From assembly GCF_902459505.1 (NCBI RefSeq), contig NC_047101.1:13207168-13271167 (forward strand): DNA of 64,000 nt. The letters are read 5' to 3'. Under the pieces are notes generated by a model that worked only from the letters and a program-made list of their open reading frames with translations, searched no databases and had not been told where the DNA came from. Positions 44,190-55,072 of this stretch are shown here, one piece after another. Each line of letters starts with the position of its first letter. The stretch's first letter is position 1. A program made the position numbers and the translations under genes. The stretch comes from Geotrypetes seraphini (taxonomy: Eukaryota; Chordata; Amphibia; Gymnophiona; Dermophiidae).

Positions 44190-44640
44190 CATAGTCATTC
44201 GTGTGCAAGACACCAGCGCGCAGACAATTCGGTGCAAGACACCAGCGCGCCGTGGGAAAACTTACTTTGAAAGAGCTCCGAAGCGGGGTGTGAGTGGGGG
44301 AAGCCCCCACGCTTTACTTCATACTGTTCGTGCTGCCGTTGGGGGGGGGGGAGTTGGGGATTTGGAACCCTCCATTATAGAGAAAATGGAATTTTTTCTG
44401 ATTTTTGGGGGAACAGTTCAGTTTTCTCTATAATGTGGGGGGTTGCACCCCACACCTCCCTCCCAACGGCAGCATGAACAATATGAAGTAAAGTGTGTGT
44501 GTGGGGGGGTTCCGCACTCATACCCCGCTTTGGAGCTCTTTAAAAGTAAGTTTTCCCGTGGCGCGCTGGTGTCTTGTGCTGAATTGTCTACGCTCGATTG
44601 TCGGCGCACTGGTGTCTCGCGCGCTTTTGTCCCGTCACCA
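44190..44640. repeat. Large palindrome
   Basis: Arms about 44222-44350 and 44455-44585 (GCAAGACACCAGCGCGCCGT.. versus inverse; GGAAAACTTACTTT / AAAGTAAGTTTTCCC; GAAGTAAAG words) around a 105-base spacer. Ends carry AGACACCAGCGCGCAGACAA / GCGCACTGGTGTCTCG. Unnamed DNA-element family. Confidence 0.65.
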
Positions 44641-44724
44641 CTATAACTGAGCCTGAGCCAGGTGCCAGCATTGGGATGGCTCTCTACTGCCAATATTGAC
44701 TGAGATGCTCTGAAGAGAGTTCAG

Positions 44725-45000
44725 TGTGCAATGGCATAGCGAGGGTGAGGGGTGCCCGGGGCAGTGGCACTCCTCCCCCACCCTCTTCTCCCCCCCCACC
44801 CCCATCCATTCCTTCCCTGCCCCCTCCTGCCATGCATAAGCACCCCTTCCCTTCCCCCCACCTCATACCTTTTTAACATTCAAGGAGCGAGCAGCAAGCC
44901 CAACCTTCTGCTCACGCCAGAGTTGGCTCTTCCTCTGACGTCACTTCCTAGGTCCAGGTCCAGGAAGTGGTGTCAGAAGAAGAGCCGACACTGGACAGGA
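44725..45000. repeat. Unnamed GC-rich repeat
   Basis: CAATGGCATAGCGAGGGTGA start, GACGTCACTTCC centre; relative of 27530 and 39901. Confidence 0.35.
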
Positions 45001-45189
45001 TCCTACTGTGTAAAGAAATGTACTATAGGTGCTCATTCTCCTCTATAGAACATTAATGTAACGGCAAATATACACACCTATCATTTAGCCTTGAGAACTT
45101 ATGCAAGCAATACAGCAGATTCAGGTGTGCACGCCTTCTTTTTGGACATACGAATGTAAGGTTTAGCATTCTCTAAGGCCAGCTGTTAT

Positions 45190-45760
45190 CAAGCAGTGCT
45201 AAAGGGTTTTTAGTGTGGGACAGTGTGGTAAAGGCGCCGACGCTCGCAGACTTCCTAAGCGTGCCGGATCACTTACCTCACCAGCCTGCGCTATAACCTC
45301 CAGCGCAGCTTGATGAAAGAGGGGGGGGGGGTAAGTGCATACGAGTCCCACCCACACTCCGCCTATGTGTACGGCTACCTGTAAAATTACACACGCCCTC
45401 AGATTCTAAATATCATGCCCAAAACTGGGCACCTCGCCCGATACTCATCGATAATTGGGCAACTGTCGATGTTAATTGCCACTGTTAAAATCCGCATGCG
45501 CGTCTGGCTGCCCACTGTTCTATAAGGCGCGGTGCCCATGTCTGCTGGCGCGTAACTCAGAAGGGGACAGGGTCTTGAGAGGGGCGTGAGCATGTCAGGG
45601 AGGGGGGTTCCAAAATGTTGCACGCATAATTAATGAATGCTACCTCAGCGCACCTAAGGTTGAGGCCAGCATTTGCACCCGGTGTCAGCAGGTGGAAGTC
45701 TGGCACTTAAAGCGAAGTGCAGGAATCGGCATTATGCTGTATTCCTTATAGGGTTCTTCC
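45190..45760. repeat. Degenerate MITE and fold-back sequence
   Basis: 45190-45330 resembles the TTATCAAGC...GCTTGATGAAAGAG MITE. 45405-45660 has GATTCTAAATATCATGCCCA and GGGCAC/GTGCCC inversions similar to the 23286 element. Confidence 0.4.
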
Positions 45761-45875
45761 TACGATGGTCAGTTTTGTATATTAATTTATACTCGGGAGC
45801 TTTAAGATAGTCTGCTTATATGATATGTACTCCAAGTCAGTTTCCAACCTTTATCTATCATTTCCGTATCATTTA

Positions 45876-46480
45876 AGGTAATGTAATGTAATGTAATTTA
45901 TTTCTTATATACCGCTACATCCGTTAGGTTCTAAGCGGTTTACAGAAAATATACATTAAGATTAGAAATAAGAAAGGTACTTGAAAAATTCCCTTACTGT
46001 CCCGAAGGCTCACAATCTAACTAAAGTACCTGGAGGGTAATAGAGAAGTGAAAAGTAGAGTTAGAGGAAAAATAAAAATAAAATAAACATTTTAACAAGA
46101 CAGCATTGATCTAAATACTTTGGAAGGTAGAAGAGAGGAGAGAAAGGAATAGAAGCAGAAGGGGGAGCCGTTGAGCAGTAGAATTCTGGAGAAATTTAAA
46201 TGAAAGAAATAGAACAAAACAAAGACAAAAGGCAAAACAATAGATAAGATTAAAGATAAATCATAAGCTGGAAAGAAAAAGAAAATAAAACTTTGTCTTC
46301 AATCCACGGTTTCAGCGTCAGTGATGAAGTGGAGCAAGTAAGTTTAGGAGGAGCGATTGACGTTTCCAGAAAGGTCTCACTTACACCACCTCCACCGCTT
46401 AACCATGTTCTTTTAGCGGGGAACCTCGGGTGTTAAATCGTCACCGGCTTTAAAAAATTAAGAATTTTCAATTAGCCCTA
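45876..46480 (-). mobile_element. LINE 3' end
   Basis: (GTAAT)n then TTTATTTCTTATATACCGCT, ACATCCGTTAGGTTCTAAGC on +, reverse of the family tail; same as 33078. Confidence 0.6.
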
Positions 46481-46578
46481 ACTTTCATTTTTTAGGACCA
46501 GGTTACTTTAGAAATTTAATTTTAACTTATCTTAGTTTGTAGCTTCACTGCTAACAATGGTTACGACCTGGGAGGCAT

Positions 46579-46620
46579 GGAGTCCGACATGTTTCGCTAT
46601 TGCTTTTCCATGGAACTCCC
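46579..46620 (-). repeat. Degenerate hammerhead-like motif
   Basis: Minus strand shows GAAAC followed by ATGTC and a weak stem I; the CUGANGA side is not preserved. It lies at the start of a LINE/SINE-like unit ending near 46900. Confidence 0.3.
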
Positions 46621-46789
46621 TGGAACAAAACATACCATTCAAAATTACTTTATATATTTGTTAGCCGATGTTACTCTAACTTATCCTAAAAAAACTTCAT
46701 TACATAGCTATATAAACCACGCCGATTGACTTGTTTATAACCTCTCTATCTCCTTCTTGCCTGCTCCCGACTCACTAAGTTATATTGAT

Positions 46790-46910
46790 TGATTGACTTA
46801 TTTGTAAATTTCGCTGTAGATGTACAGTCTCTTGTCATGTAAACCGCTCTGAACTATTCTGGTACTGAGGTATACAAAAATAAAGTTATTATTATTATAT
46901 AGAAAGGGTA
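46790..46910 (+). mobile_element. LINE/SINE-type 3' tail
   Basis: CATGTAAACCGCTCTGAACT, GAGGTATACAAAAATAAAG then (TTA)n. Confidence 0.5.
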
Positions 46911-48140
46911 GCCCAAAATTATCTACTAGTGCCGCTAGCGTCATCTGACTCTCCCTAATCCTCTGAGCAAGATGGCGTCATCGTCCTTACCTCCGTTTAA
47001 CTATGTTAGTCACTACAAAAATTTAAAGAAACAGCTCCCGCTCAAAACTCCGGAAGGACCCAAGGGAAAACCTATGTCAACCGCACTAAATTAAGTTGGA
47101 AATTGACTCGGAGTACATATCATATAAGCAGTATTACATATAGGGTACTTTTAGCACCTATTTTTTCAGCATCCATTTTCGAGTGCAGTTTGGAATACAG
47201 GCTTCTTTATTTTCAAATATTTATTAATCACAAAAATAACTACAATTCTAGGCGAGGTGCATTAAAACATACATAGAAGCAACAATAAAAATTTTTAAAC
47301 ACACAGTCACATCACAATAAAACCAGTATAGTCATATCTATAACAGATATTCTTCAAATCACATGTACAGTTCATATTCCAAAAGCCTGACAGAACAAAC
47401 AAGTCTTTACCTGTTTCCTGAAGTTCAGTAATTTGTCCAGTAGGGGGCATTACAGTCATGCCAGATGCAAAGGTACATCTGCCTTGCATGGACTAATGGA
47501 CAGGGATTCAGCTTCAAAAGGGTTTATGCTTACACAAAGTAAACCCGTGTCAGTCACATGCTTCTCATGCCAATTAGAATCTTGCGTAATCTGACTTTAT
47601 GTTTTTTAATTTAAGAAAAATTCCAATTTCCAAGACATCGTTTTAATTGGTTTTTTAGGGTTTTGATGAGGAACCCGCCCCCCCCCCCCCCAAACTACAA
47701 AGCTCATAATTTTTTGACATGAGAATTAAAAGTCGAAAGTGCACACATGGCATAAAGATGAGAAAAGGAGGTGATGTGAGGGTATTTAACTTTTTATAGA
47801 CCTCAGACTTGTCAGCACTTTGGTGGTCATTCATTTCCTTCTCTCCCACTCCCTTGGGAGCAGTTAGGCGGGCCTCCATCTTCACAGCTGTCCAAGAAGA
47901 TCACATTCCAAGACTTCCCCTTACATTCTGGGTGACCCAGCACTGGGAAAGCAAGAGGAACTGCTCTCGTTGGCCAAGTCACTTCCAGAGCACTTAATGC
48001 TCAAATTCAAGTGCAACTTTCAATACAGAATCTGTTGTCATAAAGGCAGAATTGCCATTAAAAAATCCAAAGCTACAATAAAAACCAAAGCAAACAGACC
48101 ACAAAATGCAAAACAAAACACAGAGATGATAGAGGACATA
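46911..48140. other. No gene recognised
   Basis: 47200-47480 is AT-rich; a C-run at 47678-47690. No coding signal. Confidence 0.4.
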
Positions 48141-48144
48141 TGCA

Positions 48145-48660
48145 CATAAGCATAGCCTTACTGGGTCAGACCAATGATCCATCTAGCTAGTCCAGTATCC
48201 CGTCTTCACAGTGACCGATCCAGTTCACTGGTACCTGGCAAAAACCCAAAGAGCAGCAGCGTTCCATACGGAATCCTCATCCGGGAAGCTGGCAGTAGGA
48301 GAAATTGGGCACTCCTCCTGCCGCAGACATTCAGGGGTGGGTGGCGTGGCTTTGAGGGTTCTGGCAGGAGGGACCGGGCATCCCCTCTTTGCGGGGGAGG
48401 GGGAATGCATGGGGGATGGGTTTTCTGCCACGGCTGCTAAACTGATTGCAGCAGGGAAATTCACTTGCCGCGATCAGCTCAGCGGCAGCTCGATTCTCTA
48501 ACCGGCACCTGTGACGTGGGACGCCGGTTAGAGAATCGTGGTGTTAGGTGGGCTTAGGCGGGATTCTATACAGGATGCCCTTGTGCGATTCTCAAAAGCC
48601 ACTTAGGCGGCTTCAGAGACCGGGCGGCCTATACAGAATCCAGCCCTTCGTGCCTAACTT
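48145..48660 (-). mobile_element. CR1-like 3' fragment followed by a fold-back repeat
   Basis: 48145-48290: ACATAAGCATAGCCTTACTG, GGGTCAGACCAATGATCCAT. 48290-48660: GGCAGGAGG units as at 16.3 kb and TCGATTCTCTAACCGGC / GCCGGTTAGAGAATCG inversion at 48489-48538. Confidence 0.55.
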
Positions 48661-49480
48661 TTGAAAGCCATTTTAAAATTAGCCCGAGTAGTTCTTTGTC
48701 CTATGGTTAGAGGGGCATGGCGAGAGAACCTCTCTGTTGTACTCACATAGTTAACGGGCAAAGAGCAATCCTGCAGACATTTCAGGGTTGTAGTCGTTGT
48801 TTGTCTAAGCTGCATGTGCAATCTGGATGTACCTAACAGTCATTGGGGTGTTGGGTTGCAAAGGTCCAGGACTCTTGATTTGGCTGGTTCTAATTGCGTC
48901 CTCTTCGCAAAGCTCTAGGGTTACAGTAAGTAAAGGTTGCCATTTACGTGGGACTACTGGTTGCTAGATGGATTCACAAAGGCAAACCCGAGGCTGGTGT
49001 GTTTTTTCCAAGGACGTAAACTTTGTGAGTTTATTGAGACATGAAATCTCCTGATGACGTATGTCCTTTGACATCATAATCCTGAAATAAGGATGACACA
49101 AAAACTTTTCTAGGCTACATAGGACACACCATGTCATGCTCGCTACAGAGAATTTTCTTTTGGCGGGGAGGAGATTAAGTAACAGAAAAACGGAGGAAAG
49201 TTTGAAACAGTGACATTTAAAAATGGTTCAGGTTCAGTTTACTTTCTGATATTACACAACTCATATAAAGATATATTAACATGGTTAATAAAATTCTAAA
49301 AAGAGAAGGAGGAATCATTTAAAGACAACAATGATAAAAACAAAACATAAAAAGGAAAGCACAAAGGGAATGACCATTTAAATTCAATGCAATCATAACA
49401 TCTAGACCAGAGGGTAAATGGGTGAGGGAAAGACGTCCAGGCTTCCAGGCTGCCAAATTGAACCCAAATTGTCCTTGAGG
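48661..49480. other. No gene recognised
   Basis: No coding signal; 49200-49300 may be an old LINE tail on the minus strand. Confidence 0.35.
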
Positions 49481-49484
49481 CCCC

Positions 49485-49795
49485 CACCTACCTCGGGTTT
49501 AGAAAATCTCTCAAAACTCACCTATTCCATGGACAAGACACCTAACACCCCTCTCCAATGAACAACAATCTCCTCCTGCCCCCTTCTACCTCTCTTCCCA
49601 GCCTACCCACCTCTATCCCCCCCCTGACCTACACTCTCCCCTCTCTCTCTAACCTCAACTACTTCCTTGCTCCTAATATTGTTCAATTGTTTTAAACCAC
49701 TTGTAATTTTTTTTGATAAACAAATGTGAACCGCCTAGAACTCCTTGGGTATGGCGGTATACGAAAATAAAGTTATTATTATTATTATTATAGTG
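49485..49795 (+). mobile_element. L2-like LINE 3' end
   Basis: ACCTCGGGTTTAGAAAATCT, CAAAACTCACCTATTCC, then GTGAACCGCCTAGAACTCCT, TGGCGGTATACGAAAATAAA and (TTA)n. Coding remnant of the ORF2 C-terminus at its start. Confidence 0.6.
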
Positions 49796-49859
49796 GTTTG
49801 ATTTGATTTCTTAACTTGGTATACCACATTACACAGGAAAAAGCATCAAAACAGTTCAG

Positions 49860-50035
49860 AATGGCCGTGGCCGTGGCCCTTTTCTGCCGTCATGTTCTAT
49901 GTTTCTATTTGGCATGTGGGATCTCTTCATGGAGGTAGTTAGGGGGTGGGCCATTAGGGTGGGCAGACTAGATGGGCCGTGGCCCTTTTCTGCCGTCATT
50001 TTCTATGTTTCTATGTTTCTAGAATAAACTAATAA
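49860..50035 (+). repeat. Duplicated CR1-like 3' tail
   Basis: GTGGCCCTTTTCTGCCGTCA then TTTCTATGTTTC occurs at 49870 and again at 49980, with GTGGGATCTCTTCATGG between. Confidence 0.6.
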
Positions 50036-50096
50036 CAAAATATTGACAATAACACCACATCATAAAAATAGAATACAATAAAAAAAATCCCCCCAA

Positions 50097-50345
50097 ACAT
50101 ATTTATTTGTTTATTCAATTTTCTATACCGTTCTCCCAAGGGAGCTCAGGACGGTTTACATTAATTTATTCAGGTACTCAAGCATTTTTTCCTGTCTGTC
50201 CGGGCGGACTCACAATCTATCTACTGTACTTAAGGCAATGGGGGATTAAGTGACTTGCCCAGGGTCACAAGGAGCAGCGTGGGTTTGGAACCCACAACCC
50301 CAGGGTGCTGAGGCTGTAGCTTTAACCACTGCGCCATACTCTCCC
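50097..50345 (-). mobile_element. tRNA/CORE-type SINE, full length
   Basis: Minus strand: GAGAGTATGGCGCAGTGGTT, AAGCTACAGCC, GGTTCCAAACCC, CAAGTCACTTAATCC core, tail GTAAACCGTCCTGAGC, AATAAACAAATAAA. Confidence 0.8.
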
Positions 50346-51070
50346 CCACTAGCTTTTATTAGATTTCATCACAATCCAAAATACCGACATACAGATGTTT
50401 GTGTGTATATGAACACTTAAATGTCAATATGCCAGCCATGCCCTAGTCCCTAAAGGATGCATAGTTTGAGGCTAGACATCTGGGCGGAGCATGTGCAGTG
50501 CACTCAGTTACACATGTAAATAAAAGCCCAAAAGCTGGTCTTGATGAGCAACAATACTACGTAGCCGGAAGGCTCGCTTCGACGCCTGTTGAGACCTTCC
50601 TCGGAAGGTCAATTGCCACGTGGGAGGGGGTTGTGTTTGGCTGGAGGAAGGCAAAGGGAGGCTGATAGGTTAGGCAGGAGTTCAAAATGATTGGCTGGGG
50701 GAGCAGGTGCTAAGGATCCTGGGAGGGGGGTTTAAGAGTTGGGACCTCTAAGGATCAGGATCTTTTCCTGCTCTTCAGAGGCAGCTTTCCCTCCCCCCTG
50801 CCCCTTCTTGGAAGGTTGTGGTCTGGAGCACTATGGGGCTTGGGTTGCCATCGTAGTGGTGATCCCAAGCTACCGGGTACTGGGCTCATCCAGCGATGAG
50901 CGGCTATCTGGCAGTAAGCTCTGGGGGTGGATGCCATTGGGTCAGGTGACCCAGAAATGGAGCAGGGAGGTACATGCCATCTCCAGGACCTAGCTGACAT
51001 GGAGGGCAAAAATTGTTGTAGCTTAGGAATTTATTTACTGTTAATGTTTGCACTTGTTTTGGTTGCCAAT
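50346..51070. other. No gene recognised; weak hammerhead-like trace
   Basis: 50570-50615 on the minus strand has CCGAGGA and GAAGC spacing reminiscent of the motif family but stems are poor. The rest is unassigned. Confidence 0.3.
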
Positions 51071-51539
51071 TAGAGAATGACATGGTGACAAAATTCATCA
51101 CTGTTCCCGTCCCCGCGGATAACCGCGGGAAATAATCCCATGTCATTTTCTAGTGTCTATTTCAACCTCAATCCTTCTACACCAGCATTCTTCAGAGCAA
51201 AGCTTGCGGGTCAGTGGTTGTGGCCATTCATACTCTGATTCTTATGTGAGCCAAGGATAATGAAGCCATTGTGACATCATTGATGTGATTGGCTCTTAGG
51301 CACTGGTGGAATGAGGCATTATGACATCACAATATCTGCTCTGGATACCAGAGAGTGTCTATTTCAACCTCAGTCCTTCTACACCAGCATTCTTCAAAGC
51401 AAAGCTTGCGGGTCAGTGGTTGTGGCCATTCATACTCTGATTCTTCCCTCTCTCCTTAAAGAATGACATGAAGATGGTTTCCCGCGGTTATCCGTGGGGA
51501 CGGGAACGGTGGTGAATTTTGTCACCGTGTCATTCTCTA
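51071..51539. mobile_element. hAT element, second copy of the 8183 type
   Basis: Ends TAGAGAATGACATGGTGACA and inverse at 51539; flanking 8-mers TTGCCAAT/ACGCAAAT match 5 of 8. The interior carries the 214-bp unit in reverse (GCCATTCATACTCTGATTCT twice). Confidence 0.75.
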
Positions 51540-51677
51540 ACGCAAATGCTTGCCCCTAGCCAATAGAAGAACAAAAATAGCAGTAATAGCGTACTGGATG
51601 CCAAGTCTTTAATAAACAATCATAAAAATAAAAATCTGATCCTAAAACAGTTTGTATCCAAAAGGACTGATATGAGC

Positions 51678-51727
51678 GGACCCGACACGGTCCGTGTTTC
51701 AAAGAAACGCTCCTTCCTCAGGGGTCC
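51678..51727 (-). ncRNA. Hammerhead-ribozyme-like motif, all core positions kept
   Basis: On the minus strand: GGACCC, CTGAGGA (51715-51721), a roughly 4-bp stem II with loop, GAAA (51697-51700), stem III CACG/CGTG with a triloop, GTC cleavage triplet, then GGGTCC complementary to the first strand. It is independent of the copy at 5865: the loop sequences differ while stems and core agree, which is the covariation expected of a real fold. It lies just past a hAT insertion (51071-51539). Confidence 0.6.
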
Positions 51728-51894
51728 TAGAATGTGTCAATACAAGAAAACCTGATGGATAAAAACTGGAATCAGCAGTGAATAGCCGTGAAAGCCACTT
51801 TCATTTTTTGTGCCACCGGTGGCAGCAACATTTCCTATTTTCCCGCTTCTGTTTTTTTTAGAAAAAACTAATATACACTCAGGATACCATATTC

Positions 51895-52005
51895 TGTGGC
51901 CTAGTGATGGCGCTGTTGCCGCTGCACTCCGAGGTTGTGTGGGATTAAATCCCAGTGCTGCTCCTTGTGACTCTGGGCATGCCAGTTAATCCTCCACTAT
52001 CCACT
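51895..52005 (+). mobile_element. SINE fragment, diverged
   Basis: GTGATGGCGCTGTTGCCGCT, GGATTAAATCCCAGTGCTGC, GTGACTCTGGGCATGCC; tail missing. Confidence 0.5.
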
Positions 52006-52141
52006 GCTTTGAATCTTTTCTTTTATTCTCATTAAACGTTAATGGCTACAATAGAGATTTTGCCTAAGGATCCTTGAACCTTGATATGCCGTTAGCATCT
52101 ATCATTGAATTATGAAGAAAGTGCATGATTTCTGAGAGTAA

Positions 52142-52302
52142 GGGCTCCTTTTACAAAGGTGCGTTACGGCCTTAACGTACGGAATAATGTGCGCTAAATT
52201 GCTACTACCGCCTCCTCTTGAGCAGGCGGTAGTTTTTCGGGGAACGCACGCTAATCCGGTGCGTGCACTAAAAACGCTAGCGCCCCGTCGTAAAAGGAGC
52301 CC
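52142..52302. mobile_element. Palindromic MITE with 3-bp TSD (TAA)
   Basis: GGGCTCCTTTTACAAAGGTG ... CGTCGTAAAAGGAGCCC; TAA at 52139-52141 and 52303-52305. Shares AGCAGGCGGTAGTTTTT with the 3367 copy. Confidence 0.8.
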
Positions 52303-52305
52303 TAA

Positions 52306-53110
52306 GTGATCCATCCTAGCGGAACTGTAATTTTTTTTTTTTTTGTACGATTGTGTTGGATATTTAATTAATTTTACTAATCAATTCACAGATAAAGATT
52401 CTTTTACAGATTTAACAGGGAGTCGTTTGTGTCTTGCACAGCTTAACTCAAGAAAGCTCAAGTTATTGCATCGATGAGCCACCGACATGTCACAGTGAGT
52501 AGAGAAACTTCTCTTTTTGACTTACACATTTGCCTTGTAAGAGTAGCCAAATTGCAATCCCGCAGCACTGCATTCTGTTATCATCAGCAACCTGTAGAGA
52601 CAGAAATAAGTCACCTTTTCTGTCCTATTCACCAGCAACAATACCCATCATGGCCGACATTTACCCGTGCGAGGATGGGAACGGTGGCACAGAGAGATAA
52701 CACTTTAGCTCAGCATGATTAGGGACCGAGTGAAGCCAAGTACTTGAATTTTATGAGCTCTTCCACTATCTTGGAGTATCACCACCCTGCCAGCAGCCCC
52801 CAGGTTATAAAATCTCTGGCTTTTTGCTTCTATTGAGTTTGGGGGGATTTAAAAAGGTCATGATGGTTTTGAATGCTGAAATGTGTTTTTGAAAAGTATG
52901 ACTCTGAAGTAACCTTGGACCAGGGCTTTATAGAGATATGATAAGACAAAGCACTTCCTACTATGGGTTAATACCTTCAGGGTTGGATTTATATGTACTT
53001 GTAGCTACTAAACTGGACTCCCCCCCCCCCCCTTTGATTAAATAGGAAGTAAATTTTAGGTTTAATGGTTTTCCTTGTGATGTGAGGCCCTAACCAGGGG
53101 TGTCCAACCT
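52306..53110. other. No gene recognised
   Basis: T-run and C-run only. Confidence 0.4.
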
Positions 53111-53114
53111 ACAA

Positions 53115-53366
53115 AGAGGACATGTCCGGGTTTCCCCAGGCATCTGGTAACCCTACTCAAGGTCATTGCTCTAGGGCAGAAGTTCTCAAACCAGTCCTCG
53201 GGACACACCAAGCCGATCAGGGTTTCAGGAATCCCACAATGAATATGCATGAGATAAATTTGCATGCACCATCTCCATTGTATGCAAATCTATCTCATGC
53301 ATATTCATTCTGGGTATCCTGAAAACCTGACGGGGTGTGTTCTGAGGACTGGGTTGAGAACCACTG
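53115..53366. mobile_element. Transposon end and palindromic hAT-like MITE
   Basis: 53115-53155 ends CAGGCATCTGGTAACCC (GGGTTACCAG family). 53177-53366 runs CAGAAGTTCTCAAACCAGTC ... GGGTTGAGAACCACTG with ATGAATATGCATGAGAT arms; flanking 8-mers match 5 of 8. Confidence 0.6.
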
Positions 53367-53489
53367 CTCCGGAGGTACTTAACTTCATAAGTGCCGACTC
53401 TGCTTCTGTGCTGCCCACAAAAATCACTGGCCATAGCTTTAGCAGTTAATGGTGGGATTCAGCAGCATTGAATAAGCAACTTAACTGGC

Positions 53490-54052
53490 CTAGAGGTTGG
53501 GACAAACAACTCAGATACTGTGGAAAACCAACTATAATGAAAAAACACTTCCACAAAGGTCGGATGTACACTGTCTGAGAGTGTGTAAAATTCAAAGTGC
53601 AGGTCTGAACATCCGTTCTCAATGGAGGAAAAAGGCTCAGACAAGGGCCCTCCCACCTCCACACCTCCTTTGGATGTTTTGAGACGCATTCAGCGTCCGT
53701 TCAGAAGTTTTGATCGGAGACGTTACACCCTGAGGTAGCTGAAAAGGGAAACGCTGGCCACCGTCGGTGTACCGATCATTCAAGCCAAGTTAAGTTGATA
53801 AGGTGGTTTTTTTTTCATCTATCACCCAGTACATTCATTACATTCGAAAATAGTGCAGTGTTCTTTTAGTTTAAGGAGGTTTTTTTAAGCCAGTGAGGTG
53901 AACGCTCTACCACCTTTATTCCACCATTGCGGAGGTGGGAGGGCCCTTGTCTGAGGCTTTTTTCCTCCATTGAGAACGGATGTTCAGACCTGCACTTTGA
54001 ATTTTACACACTCTCAGACAGTGTATATCCAACCTTTCTAGAGGTTGGGACA
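53490..54052 (+). mobile_element. Short retroelement with inverted arms, hammerhead-like core and 15-bp TSD
   Basis: The 15-mer CTAGAGGTTGGGACA occurs at 53490-53504 and 54038-54052, bounding 533 bases. About 52 bases after the left TSD an arm begins (53556-53655); its inverted copy (53937-54037) runs right up to the right TSD. The spacer contains the hammerhead-like motif at 53711-53778. A long TSD argues for target-primed insertion; the inverted arms recall Penelope-like elements or twin priming. No reverse transcriptase is encoded. Confidence 0.65.
53711..53778 (+). ncRNA. Hammerhead-like motif with long bipartite stem I, one core position altered
   Basis: Outer stem TGATCGG/CCGATCA (53711-53717 with 53772-53778), inner stem ACACC/GGTGT, core CTGAGGT, stem II region, GAAA at 53748-53751, stem III with one mismatch, GTC at 53763-53765. 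The last core A is T here. It sits between the inverted arms of an element that has a 15-bp TSD (53490-54052). Confidence 0.5.
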
Positions 54053-55072
54053 GCCATTTTGCTGAGGCAGGCTGCTAGAGGCAGGAGTGAGTGAGGTTTG
54101 CTCCTGCTCCCATCTTACTGTTGGACTGCCAGAAATGTCAATAAGCCTGGGAGAGGGTCTATCCTGATTTGAAGGGGGGGGGGGGTCTAGTCTTGCCGGG
54201 GGTGGGCGGGAGAGTCTAGCCTTGTTTTGGGGGTGAGGAAGTGGGATCTGGACCTGTAGAGGGGTGGGATGGGGTGTAGATCTTGGCAGGTGGAGAAGGG
54301 GGGGGGGTCTAACCTGATGAAATGGATAGGGGGGGATCATGGATGGAGCATTGGGAGTGGGAGGCACTTCTTTATTTTGGTGCAGGTACTGGACGATATT
54401 TACTGCTAACCACATCTCTAACCAGGCAGATTTAGGACTGCTCAAAAGCGGTTTCAGATTCACTCAGTTAGCTGTGCAGGAACAGGCACCCACATAACTC
54501 CTGGCTCCTCCCCAGATCTGCCCCTTGTGCCACCCTTGCCCTGCCCATTTCAAACATGGCCACCCAGAGCTGATATTCAGAGGCATTGCCCAGTTAAGTG
54601 AACCGGAGCTTCCGCTGCTGCTTAAATCACTTAAAATATTGACCAAACTGTTTATGAAACTCCATAATTTATTTATTTATTTTTCGTGAAGAGATTTACC
54701 CAAAGCAACTTATAATACACTGAATAGTGATTAGGTATTCTTAAGTAATTGCTTCAAATGAACGATTTGACTGAGTGCATAAAACATTTTACCTTTCATA
54801 CCTAGAGAGCTACAGAGGCTTATCACTCCACTGTTTCAATCCAATTCCATTTTCTTTTCTCAGGCTACATAGAAAAACTACCAGCATTTCCCTGACCATT
54901 GGTTCACCAGTCAAGGAAACTTCTAGAAGCAGTGCAGCTCGGCAGAGCTCCTCTACCTTGGTTCAGCCATTATCCCATGACTATCGCAGAGTATGTTACA
55001 ATGTCTGTCCTTCTGAAACCAGATGAACGTCTTTGTTACTTTTTAAAATTTGCATTGGGGTTGTTGCCTTTA
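54053..55072. other. No gene recognised
   Basis: 54160-54340 is G-rich with diverged GGGGGGTCTANCCTTG units. 54660-54700 has a TTTATTTATTTATTT tail. No coding signal. Confidence 0.4.
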
